DNA from: Chloroflexota bacterium
GTDB taxonomy: Bacteria; Chloroflexota; Anaerolineae; Anaerolineales; Villigracilaceae
Assembly (NCBI GenBank): GCA_021824575.1
Contig: JAKAKJ010000018.1
Span: 1-60,036, forward strand
DNA length: 60,036 nucleotides
Reading direction: 5' to 3'
Shown one piece after another: positions 53,723-60,036 of this stretch (the first letter of the stretch is position 1; each line of letters opens with the position of its first letter). The position numbers and the translations under genes were made by a program. The notes below the pieces were generated by a model. The model worked only from the letters and a program-made list of their open reading frames with translations, searched no databases and was not told the DNA's origin.

Positions 53723-54514
53723 TTATCTGCGAGTTTGGGAAAGTCGCTGGGCCTGGCCTTTCGCGATTGCCGCACGCGCAACCGCGGCGGCCTGTTCGCG
53801 CTTTGCCAGCGCGCCGACCACAAGCCAGTAAACCGTTAGAAAAAGCACAACGAGAAACGATCCGACATAAAGAACACGCGCGATCGGCAGCGCCGAGTCG
53901 GTTCCGCCATAAAGCCCGTGCAGGGTTGCGCCCAGATAACCAACCAAACTCAGGATGTGAATACTGCGAAACGTCCGGGTGCCAATGCTGCGGCGCATAT
54001 AAAACGTTACAGTGACGAGCAGAAAAAGATATGCGCCGATGATACCCAGTCCCACCCAGAGCGGACGATAGGTATCGGTAAAGGGAATGAGAATTTGCCA
54101 GATGGAGAACGGGAGAAACTGATCGAGCATCAGCACGATGACATGCAAGGCAACAAAACCGAGCCCCAGCAGGGAAAGAAATTCATGGAAATCGTAGGAA
54201 TACGTTCCTTCGACGCTCGGAGAAAAGAACCTGCTTGGAATGGCCATGCCCCACACCATCGAAAGCCAGAGCAGAAAATACGATGTCAGCCCGGCTGCGC
54301 GCGTGATATACCACCAGGCCTGGACCGTGTTCATCGCAAACAGCGATGCAAGCGATTGGGCGATCGGCGCGCCTGCCGGAGTCTGAGCGAACCAGATGAG
54401 CGTCAACACGCCGACAAAAGCCGCGCCCACAAAAACGAAAATGCCCAACACCTTGAAGAACTGGTGAACGCCCGAATTCGATCTAGTCCTGGTGATAGGT
54501 GTAGGTGAAGTCAT
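53723..54514 (-). CDS. Ferric-reductase-like transmembrane heme protein
   Basis: A 263-aa membrane protein with about six to seven helices of the ferric reductase/MsrQ type. Two His pairs stand where heme ligands are expected: FHEFLSLLGLGFVALHVIVL and FRSIHILSLVGYLGATLHG. The start lies inside the end of the apbE gene (32-nt overlap), so the pair is coupled. It probably moves electrons from quinol or a flavoprotein across the membrane. No flavin- or NAD-binding tail is present. Confidence 0.8.
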   Translation of the reverse strand: MTSPTPITRTRSNSGVHQFFKVLGIFVFVGAAFVGVLTLIWFAQTPAGAPIAQSLASLFAMNTVQAWWYITRAAGLTSYFLLWLSMVWGMAIPSRFFSPSVEGTYSYDFHEFLSLLGLGFVALHVIVLMLDQFLPFSIWQILIPFTDTYRPLWVGLGIIGAYLFLLVTVTFYMRRSIGTRTFRSIHILSLVGYLGATLHGLYGGTDSALPIARVLYVGSFLVVLFLTVYWLVVGALAKREQAAAVARAAIAKGQAQRLSQTRR

Positions 54515-55433
54515 TCAAATATTCCCTGCTGGTCTGCGATCCAAATAATTTGCCCTGCGCGTCAACCGTAATAAAAGCAAGCTCTGGCCGCCGTGCGGCA
54601 ACGCGCGCGGCTTCCGCTTCGCCGCCGATCAGCATGGTCTTGGCATACACTTCCGCGGCAAGAATATCCGGCCCAATGACGGTTACGCTCAACCAATCCG
54701 TTTGAGCTGGTTCGCCGGTGCGCGGATCAATCAGATGATGCCGCGCCCGACCATTTTGATTCCACGTGCGCTTGGCAACGGAGGATGTCACAACAGCGCT
54801 CTGCCCAACATGCAAAACGGCTACCGATTGCGATGGGTTGCGCGGGTCTTCAAGTTCCACGCGCCATTTCGAACCATCGAGCGGTTCGCCGATAAAACAA
54901 ATATCCCCACCCGCGCTGACGGCGCAGATCGCCGCATAAGAGTTGAGCAATTCTGCAGCCTTTAAAACGATCCAGCCTTTGGCGATTCCGCCGAGGTCAA
55001 TTTCCACGCCGCGCGGCAGGCGGACCCGCCTCCCGCGTTGGTCAAATTCAATTTCACCGAGAGCCGGCCTGACTTCCCGCGGCGACGCGGTTTCAACAAT
55101 TGCCGTGCCATCCGCGCGGATCGCGTCGATGCTTTTGTCGTATCCAATGCGTTTCAAATCCGGAAGGATGGATGGGTCGAATAATCCGGCCGTTTCTTTA
55201 TAATAATTCAACGACTCGACGAGCATGTCCATCAAATCATCCGAAACCGAAAACCAATCCCCCGCGCTCCGGTTCAGTTGAGAAAGTTCGCTATCAGGCA
55301 GGAACCGGCTGAAGCGCAGTTCGCATTGCTCGATGAACTTGCGCGTCTCCTGCAATCCGGCAACCGCCCAATCATGTCCCTCCGCCGCCATCAGCACAGA
55401 TGTACTCATGGCGCGGAATTCAAGTGTTTGCAT
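54483..55433 (-). CDS. apbE: FAD:protein FMN transferase ApbE
   Basis: A 316-aa ApbE-family enzyme that attaches FMN from FAD to a Thr/Ser of target flavoproteins. Conserved parts are FRAMSTSVLMAAEGH at the start, GLFDPSILPDLKRIGY (~100), GVEIDLGGIAKGW (~166), VSAGGDICFIGEP (~196), RHHLIDPRTGEPAQ (~255) and the metal-site VYAKTMLIGG. No signal peptide or lipobox is visible, unlike many exported forms. No FMN-acceptor protein is apparent in the window. It is coupled to both neighbours (TAATG upstream, overlap downstream). Confidence 0.9.
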   Translation of the reverse strand: MQTLEFRAMSTSVLMAAEGHDWAVAGLQETRKFIEQCELRFSRFLPDSELSQLNRSAGDWFSVSDDLMDMLVESLNYYKETAGLFDPSILPDLKRIGYDKSIDAIRADGTAIVETASPREVRPALGEIEFDQRGRRVRLPRGVEIDLGGIAKGWIVLKAAELLNSYAAICAVSAGGDICFIGEPLDGSKWRVELEDPRNPSQSVAVLHVGQSAVVTSSVAKRTWNQNGRARHHLIDPRTGEPAQTDWLSVTVIGPDILAAEVYAKTMLIGGEAEAARVAARRPELAFITVDAQGKLFGSQTSREYLNDFTYTYHQD

Positions 55434-55741
55434 TACGATCCACGAGTCCTGAACGAAGGCTGCGGTGCGAAGAAATTCTGGGGTTGAACTTGCGGCTGGG
55501 GTGCGGGCTGAACCGAGAACGATTGACTCTGGAGATTACCGCCGTTATTGGAAAAGTTCAACGGCGACAGCGGCGCAAGAGTCGGCAAAGGCGTTATCGA
55601 AACGCCCGGCGCTGACGAGACTGAAACGGAAGTCGGTTGAACGGGCTTGGGCGAATGCGCCAAGGCGATCCAACCAACCAAGAAACTGACAATGCTCGTT
55701 AAGGCTATCCAGACGCGAAGTCCAAGTTTAAATAAAGTCAT
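55433..55741 (-). CDS. Small membrane-anchored Pro/Gln-rich protein
   Basis: A 102-aa protein with one N-terminal helix (~8-28, VWIALTSIVSFLVGWIAL) and an extracytoplasmic low-complexity tail rich in Pro, Ser and Gln. The stop and the apbE start share a base (TAATG). Its ribosome site is AGTGAG. No motif is recognised; possibly a small subunit or tether for the ApbE/heme-protein system. Confidence 0.6.
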   Translation of the reverse strand: MTLFKLGLRVWIALTSIVSFLVGWIALAHSPKPVQPTSVSVSSAPGVSITPLPTLAPLSPLNFSNNGGNLQSQSFSVQPAPQPQVQPQNFFAPQPSFRTRGS

Positions 55742-55787
55742 TACATCTCACTTTCTTTGGAATGATATTCAGTATGGTGGTGTTGAT

Positions 55788-56240
55788 CTACGGCTCTCCG
55801 CCCTCCCCACCCTCGCCACTAAAACCGCCTCCGCTATTGATAAAGACCCGGCCGTCATTGGTGACAGTGATAATGCCGCGCTGCTGCAAAGCCGCCAACA
55901 GCATTTGAACCTGCTGCATTTGCGCCTGCGCCTGCTGAACCTGTTGATTAGCCTGTTGGAGCTGCTGCTGGTATTGCTGTTCGCGTTGTTGGTATTGTTG
56001 TTCGCGCTGCTGATACTGTGCGATCAGGTTTTGCAATTGTTGAATCTGCGCCTGGTCCTGTGACTGTTGAGCCGCGCTTACACTTGACGGCGGCGGATCA
56101 GACGCGGTTTGAGAAGGCGAGTTGGCGGCCTGTACGCCATTGGGGTTAAAAAATGCAAACCCGCCTATGGCGAGGATCGAAACTCCCACACAGGCCGTCA
56201 TCAGCATAGCTGCGGCAAAAGCAATCACTTGTTTCTTCAT
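55788..56240 (-). CDS. Exported Gln-rich coiled-coil protein
   Basis: A 150-aa protein starting at ATG 56240, with GGAGGAGA 5 nt upstream. It has an N-terminal signal/anchor helix (~8-30, with a Cys at ~17), a Ser/Pro linker, and a Gln-rich coiled coil (~60-115) with heptad-length QYQQREQ units repeated. The tail ends in VTNDGRVFINSGGGFS and a Gly/Glu run. It is the first gene of the minus-strand operon with the small membrane protein, apbE and the ferric-reductase-like gene. Function unknown; probably structural. Confidence 0.65.
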   Translation of the reverse strand: MKKQVIAFAAAMLMTACVGVSILAIGGFAFFNPNGVQAANSPSQTASDPPPSSVSAAQQSQDQAQIQQLQNLIAQYQQREQQYQQREQQYQQQLQQANQQVQQAQAQMQQVQMLLAALQQRGIITVTNDGRVFINSGGGFSGEGGEGGEP

Positions 56241-56268
56241 ATGCTCTCCTCCGAGCCGGTTGCGGAAA

Positions 56269-56301
56269 GTATACCGACCCAAGATTACAGGAAGATTACA
56301 G
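56269..56301 (-). promoter_or_regulatory. Promoter with 11-bp tandem repeat, candidate response-regulator site
   Basis: AAGATTACAG occurs at 56281-56290 and again at 56292-56301, an exact direct repeat with 11-bp period; on the minus strand it reads CTGTAATCTT twice, similar to Pho-box-type half-sites. TATACT (minus strand, 56274-56269) lies 6 nt downstream, so the repeats cover the -35 region of the Gln-rich protein gene. Confidence 0.6.
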
Positions 56302-56395
56302 CCATGTTATCGGGGCGTAAATCACACAGATTTTCCCTGTCATTTTCTAATCATGTTCGGGTGCTACAATTAATAAAAAATGGGAGAAGGACGCT

Positions 56396-57076
56396 ATGCG
56401 AATTTTAATTATCGAGGACAATCGCCGTCTGAGCGATTCGCTACGCAAGACCTTGATGGAAGACGGCTACGCGGTGGACGCAGCTTATGATGGCGTCGAA
56501 GGCGAGGACATGGCTTTGATCACGCCTTACGACATCATCATCCTGGATGTGATGCTGCCGAAACGGGATGGGATCGAGGTTTGCCGTTCGCTGCGGGACC
56601 AGAAAACGGCTACGCCAATCCTGATGCTGACCGCCCGTGACGGTCTGGACGATAAAGTGCTCGGCCTCGACAGCGGCGCGGATGATTATCTTGTCAAGCC
56701 GTTTGAGATCAAGGAACTGCGCGCCCGCCTGCGAGCCTTGCTGCGGCGCGATTCAGCGGACAAAGGCAGCAGCCTCGTCATTGACGATTTGCGGATTGAC
56801 CCGGCAACCCATTACGCCTGGCGCGGCGAGCAGCCGCTGGATCTGACAGCCAAGGAATATTCCCTGCTCGAATATATGATGCGTAACACGAACCGGTTGA
56901 TCACGCGCGAAATGGTCGTGTCACATCTTTGGGATTCCGATCAATCCATCGCGTCGAATGTTGTGGATGTTTATATTCGCCGCCTGCGTCGAAAAGTGGA
57001 TGATCCTTATCCAACGAAATTGATCGAGACCGTGCGCGGCGCAGGCTATCGCATCCACGACCCGGAGCGTAAATGA
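56396..57076 (+). CDS. OmpR/PhoB-family response regulator
   Basis: A 226-aa two-domain regulator. Receiver: acidic pair in IIEDN, phospho-acceptor Asp51 in IIILDVMLPKRDG, Thr in LMLTARD and Lys in DDYLVKPFE (~102). The C-terminal winged helix (~130-224) has LDLTAKEYSLLEYMM, SNVVDVYIRRLRRKVDD and the RGAGYRIHD hairpin. Ribosome site GGGAGAAGG. It overlaps the kinase gene by ATGA. The tandem 11-bp repeat upstream suggests it controls the divergent operon and perhaps itself. Confidence 0.93.
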   Translation: MRILIIEDNRRLSDSLRKTLMEDGYAVDAAYDGVEGEDMALITPYDIIILDVMLPKRDGIEVCRSLRDQKTATPILMLTARDGLDDKVLGLDSGADDYLVKPFEIKELRARLRALLRRDSADKGSSLVIDDLRIDPATHYAWRGEQPLDLTAKEYSLLEYMMRNTNRLITREMVVSHLWDSDQSIASNVVDVYIRRLRRKVDDPYPTKLIETVRGAGYRIHDPERK

Positions 57077-58575
57077 AGCGGGTGTTCCAAAACCTTTTTA
57101 ATTCGCTGGCGCTTTTCTACCACAGCATTCGATTCCGGCTGACTTTATGGTTTGTCCTGATTCTTGCGTTTGTCCTGGCAGCGTTCAGCGCGTTCATATA
57201 TTTCGCACAGGCGCGCGACTTGCAAATTGACGAGGTTGGGCAAATGCAGGAGAAGTTTGCGCGCGTAACAGCCTTCTTTCGCAATCCTGACTGGCAAAAC
57301 CTTACCCTGTCTGCCACCAATGTGCCTGGCAGCAACGCGCCGCTCCAATCCGGCGACCTGATGATTCTGACCGACATGAATGGACAGACAATCCAGAGCT
57401 GGGGCGTGTCGCCGTCCAATCCAAATACGCTGATCAGCGAATTGGTTTCTGCGGCAAGCCAGCGGCACGATTTGAATGTTTACGAACAAAGCATTTCATA
57501 CACAAACAATGGACAGCAATCCAGGGGCGATTATCTTTTCATCATCACGCCGGTTCTTGGCGGCGACCATCTGCTGGGGTTTCTGATCGTTGGAAGCCCG
57601 TCCAGCCTGAACAACCAGCTTCGCCGTCTGATGCTTTCGCTGCTACTCGGCAGCCTTGGAATGTTGGCGGTCGCTTTCCTCGGCGGCTTATGGTTGGCAG
57701 ACCGCGCCATGCGGCCCGTCAAGGCCATCACACGGACCGCGCACACGATCAGTGAAAGCGACTTGAGCCGCCGAATCAATCTGCGCGGGCGCGATGAACT
57801 TGCCCAATTGGCGGGCACGTTCGACGAAATGCTGGCGCGCCTGCAATCCGCGTTTGACCGCCAACGCCGATTTGTCGCAGACGCCAGCCACGAACTGCGC
57901 ACGCCGCTGACCATCATCAACCTGGAAGTCGGGCGCGTGCTTTCGAATCGTCATTCGGCAGACGAATATAAAAAAGCCCTGCAAACTGTGGACGCGGAAG
58001 GTGCGCGCATGTCGCGTCTTGTGAACGATCTGATGACGCTTGCCCGAATGGATTCCGGTCAGGCCATTTTGCAAATGGAAGATATTGATCTCAGCGACGC
58101 GGCAGTCGAGGCAGTCGAGCGGATGTCGCCCCTCGCAGAGCATCAAAATGTGAAACTCGAAGTCGGTGAGATGCCGGAATTACACGTGCGCGGCGACCGT
58201 CAGAGCCTCATTCAAATGATCAGCAATTTGATTGAGAACGGAATCAAATACAGCGGCGCGGGGCAAACAGTAAAAATTGAAACCGATTCCCATCGCAACG
58301 GGAAACATGATTTTGCGGTTCTCCGCGTGACGGATACGGGGCCGGGAATCCCCTCGGATCATCTGCCGAGACTTTTCGACCGCTTCTATCGCGTCGACCA
58401 GGCACGGGCGCGCGATACCGACGAAGATTCCAACTCCCCCACCGGTTCCGGCCTCGGACTTTCGATTGTCGCATCCATTGTTCAAATGCACGGCGGCGAA
58501 ATCCATGTAGAAAGCAAGGTGAACAAAGGAACAACATTTGAAGTGACTCTGCCGCTTCAATCAGAGATGCTATAA
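57073..58575 (+). CDS. Membrane sensor histidine kinase
   Basis: A 500-aa kinase: helix 1 (~22-45), an extracytoplasmic sensor region of about 140 residues, helix 2 (~188-210), HAMP (~212-265), HisKA with His273 in VADASHELRTPLTII, and HATPase_c with NLIENGIKYS (N box), DTGPGIP (G1) and GSGLGLSIV (G2). The sensor region has no motif that tells the signal. The gene overlaps the response regulator gene, so they are cognate partners. Confidence 0.93.
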   Translation: MKRVFQNLFNSLALFYHSIRFRLTLWFVLILAFVLAAFSAFIYFAQARDLQIDEVGQMQEKFARVTAFFRNPDWQNLTLSATNVPGSNAPLQSGDLMILTDMNGQTIQSWGVSPSNPNTLISELVSAASQRHDLNVYEQSISYTNNGQQSRGDYLFIITPVLGGDHLLGFLIVGSPSSLNNQLRRLMLSLLLGSLGMLAVAFLGGLWLADRAMRPVKAITRTAHTISESDLSRRINLRGRDELAQLAGTFDEMLARLQSAFDRQRRFVADASHELRTPLTIINLEVGRVLSNRHSADEYKKALQTVDAEGARMSRLVNDLMTLARMDSGQAILQMEDIDLSDAAVEAVERMSPLAEHQNVKLEVGEMPELHVRGDRQSLIQMISNLIENGIKYSGAGQTVKIETDSHRNGKHDFAVLRVTDTGPGIPSDHLPRLFDRFYRVDQARARDTDEDSNSPTGSGLGLSIVASIVQMHGGEIHVESKVNKGTTFEVTLPLQSEML

Positions 58576-58596
58576 TCAAATCGCAAAAGTTGATGA

Positions 58597-58658
58597 ACCG
58601 CCAAAGACGCAAAGTCCGCGAAGAAAGAAAACGAAAAGAACCTTGCGTGCCTGGTGGT
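58597..58658. repeat. Imperfect inverted intergenic repeat
   Basis: Begins ACCGCCAAAGACGCAAAG and ends GCGTGCCTGGTGGT, which is its imperfect inverted copy. Same type as the element at 25384-25451. Confidence 0.5.
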
Positions 58659-58677
58659 CAATTCTCCAACATCGAAC

Positions 58678-58705
58678 TTGACAGTTAGAACAAATGTCCT
58701 ATAAT
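58678..58705 (+). promoter_or_regulatory. Consensus sigma-70 promoter, probably leaderless
   Basis: Perfect TTGACA (58678-58683) and TATAAT (58700-58705) with 16 nt between. The ATG of the radical SAM gene follows after 7 nt, with no ribosome site. Confidence 0.75.
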
Positions 58706-58712
58706 TACTGGC

Positions 58713-59888
58713 ATGGATTCATTTGCCCGCCTGCAGATGTTGACCAGCCAGATGGAACTGGAACCAGCCGAAGAAAACCGCGGCGAACGGAGGCCGGCTG
58801 ACGCCGAGGCGCGGCCCGCCTGCTTCACACCAAAACAACGTGACGCGGTCTTTGTTCATCCCGCGCAGCTCCCCAACGGTCAAACCATCAAATTGCTGAA
58901 GACTCTGCTCACATCCGCGTGCGAACGGGATTGTTTTTACTGTCCATTTCGCGCCGGGCGCGACTTTCGCCGCGCAACCTTCAAGCCGGACGAATTTGCG
59001 AACGTTTTCATGGAATTGAATCGCCGCGGCATCGCCGAAGGAACATTTCTAAGTTCTGGCATCGCGGGCGGCGGAATCCGAACACAGGATAAGCTGATTG
59101 ACACGGCTGAAATTCTGCGAAACAAACTTGGCTTTCGCGGTTACATCCATTTGAAAATTATGCCGGGCGCGGAAAAGGCACAGGTTGAACGCGCCATGCA
59201 ATTGGCAGACCGAGTCTCGGTCAATCTCGAGGCGCCGAACACGGAACGACTCTCAAGGCTGGCTCCCCACAAGCAATTTTTGGATGAGTTATTGCAGCCG
59301 CTCAAATGGGTCGAAGAGATTCGCAAAAGCGTGCCATCATACAAAGGCTGGAATGGACGCTGGCCCTCGACGACTACACAATTCGTTGTCGGCGGCGCGG
59401 ACGAAAGCGATTTGGAATTATTGACAACTACTGCGTGGCTGAACAAAAACGTACGGCTCAAACGCGCATACTTCTCAGCCTTCAGTCCAATTTCAGATAC
59501 GCCGCTTGAGAACAAAGCTCCGACTGATCCGCTGCGAGAACATCGTTTATATCAAGCTTCATTCCTTCTTCGCGATTACGGCTTTGATTTGGAAGACCTG
59601 CCTTTTGTTGATCATGGCTTCCTTCCGCTTCGCGCAGACCCAAAACAAGCCTGGGCGCAGATTCATCTAAAAGAAAAACCGGTCGAGATCAATCGCGCAG
59701 ATCGAATCGAATTGCTTCGTATTCCAGGTATTGGCATCAAAGGCGCAGAGGCAATTCTGCGCGCGCGCCGAATCAGCAAATTAAATGATTTAACGTCATT
59801 GAAGAAGCTTGGCATCATTGCTGAACGCGCCGCACCATATATTTTGATGAACGGGAAACGAACAGATTATCAACCTTTACTCTTCTAA
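58713..59888 (+). CDS. Radical SAM protein with helix-hairpin-helix tail (DNA modification/repair type)
   Basis: A 391-aa radical SAM enzyme. The [4Fe-4S] site is CERDCFYC (Cx3Cx2C) near residue 70, followed by a TIM-barrel core with SSGIAGGGIRTQDKL and VSVNLEAPNTERLSRL. The last ~60 residues carry a helix-hairpin-helix DNA-binding motif (RIPGIGIKGAEAILRARRIS). This composition matches the putative DNA modification/repair radical SAM group that is often next to a uracil-DNA-glycosylase-like gene. That partner would be beyond the window; what follows here is a probable insertion sequence. Confidence 0.82.
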   Translation: MDSFARLQMLTSQMELEPAEENRGERRPADAEARPACFTPKQRDAVFVHPAQLPNGQTIKLLKTLLTSACERDCFYCPFRAGRDFRRATFKPDEFANVFMELNRRGIAEGTFLSSGIAGGGIRTQDKLIDTAEILRNKLGFRGYIHLKIMPGAEKAQVERAMQLADRVSVNLEAPNTERLSRLAPHKQFLDELLQPLKWVEEIRKSVPSYKGWNGRWPSTTTQFVVGGADESDLELLTTTAWLNKNVRLKRAYFSAFSPISDTPLENKAPTDPLREHRLYQASFLLRDYGFDLEDLPFVDHGFLPLRADPKQAWAQIHLKEKPVEINRADRIELLRIPGIGIKGAEAILRARRISKLNDLTSLKKLGIIAERAAPYILMNGKRTDYQPLLF

Positions 59889-59928
59889 CAATATGACATC
59901 GCAATGTAATTTTCATCAAAAGAAGTAG

Positions 59929-60036
59929 TGTAGGATTGTTTCTGTAAATTGCAATGAAAGGTAGGTCAAGTGTTATCCTTGCGGTTGCGAGACCAAAAAG
60001 GAGAAGTACATGACCTACCGCGAAGATTTTACACTA
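59929..60036 (+). mobile_element. Probable left end of an IS256-type insertion sequence (cut by window)
   Basis: After the radical SAM gene, an AT-richer leader (about 59929 onwards, boundary uncertain) leads to a strong ribosome site and an ORF beginning MTYREDFTL, which resembles the N-terminus of IS256/Mutator-family transposases as I remember them. GGTAGGTCA (59961-59969) and TGACCTACC (60011-60019) are perfect inverted copies; the second covers the start codon. Terminal inverted repeats cannot be checked because the right end is outside. Confidence 0.45.
60010..60036 (+). CDS. Start of a probable IS256-family transposase (partial)
   Basis: Only the first nine codons are inside the window. 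AAAGGAG lies 6 nt before the ATG. The peptide MTYREDFTL fits the start of IS256-type transposases. The call depends on the sequence beyond the window. Confidence 0.45.

Overview
The window reads as a chromosomal piece of a Chloroflexota bacterium, most likely Anaerolineae-like. The grounds are a coenzyme F420 gene set with F420-type oxidoreductases, menaquinone genes (menA, menG), lipoproteins whose lipobox is followed by Pro/Thr/Ala-rich linkers, glucosylglycerate genes, an AOR-family tungsto/molybdo-enzyme, and dispersed palindromic intergenic repeats. This placement is inferred from gene content; the window has no rRNA, and I saw no tRNA or CRISPR array.

Layout. 1-3.2 kb: a tightly overlapping F420 operon (cofE end, pyrophosphatase-like protein, PPOX flavoprotein, stand-alone nitroreductase, cofD, cofC). 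3.4-7.3 kb: a dihydropyrimidine-dehydrogenase-type fused flavoprotein and an SsnA-type amidohydrolase. 7.3-8.8 kb: a small Cys-rich protein and an F420-type LLM oxidoreductase. 8.9-21.8 kb: a glucosylglycerate locus. A six-gene minus-strand operon (phosphorylase, GH63 hydrolase, GT4, histidine phosphatase, GT4, USP-GpgS fusion) is followed by an unknown 631-aa membrane protein and by a divergent pair for glycerate metabolism (D-glycerate dehydrogenase, glycerate 2-kinase) that share a symmetric promoter.

21.9-24.4 kb: an NMT1/THI5-type ABC transporter. 24.4-26.7 kb: menA, menG and a thioesterase. 26.8-29.9 kb: an ECF sigma factor overlapping a membrane-anchored LysM protein. 30-38.3 kb: a molybdenum hydroxylase split in two (FAD subunit; fused FeS-Mo subunit) by three membrane/envelope genes. 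Together with the 3.4-7.3 kb genes and xdhC at 41.7 kb this resembles the E. coli ygfK-ssnA-ygfM-xdhD set. 38.5-43.7 kb: DHH/CBS pyrophosphatase-like protein, lipoprotein, beta-propeller, XdhC and an SPFH protein with a C-terminal excisionase-type helix-turn-helix.

43.8-47.8 kb (minus): NAD(P)HX repair enzyme, aldehyde ferredoxin oxidoreductase family protein, SCP2 protein. 48.1-53.6 kb: two consecutive polar amino-acid ABC transporters, each with a hairpin after the binding-protein gene. 53.7-58.6 kb: a minus-strand ApbE / ferric-reductase-like membrane protein / Gln-rich coiled-coil operon diverging from an OmpR-type two-component system, with an 11-bp tandem repeat between them. 58.7-60.0 kb: a radical SAM protein with a helix-hairpin-helix tail, then the start of a probable IS256-type transposase cut by the window end.

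The most interesting items are the closed glucosylglycerate/glycerate cycle with its USP-GpgS fusion, the XdhD-like enzyme that lost all four ligands of one [2Fe-2S] cluster but kept the other, the shared palindromic -10 element with two apparently leaderless genes, and the two-component promoter architecture at 56.3 kb.
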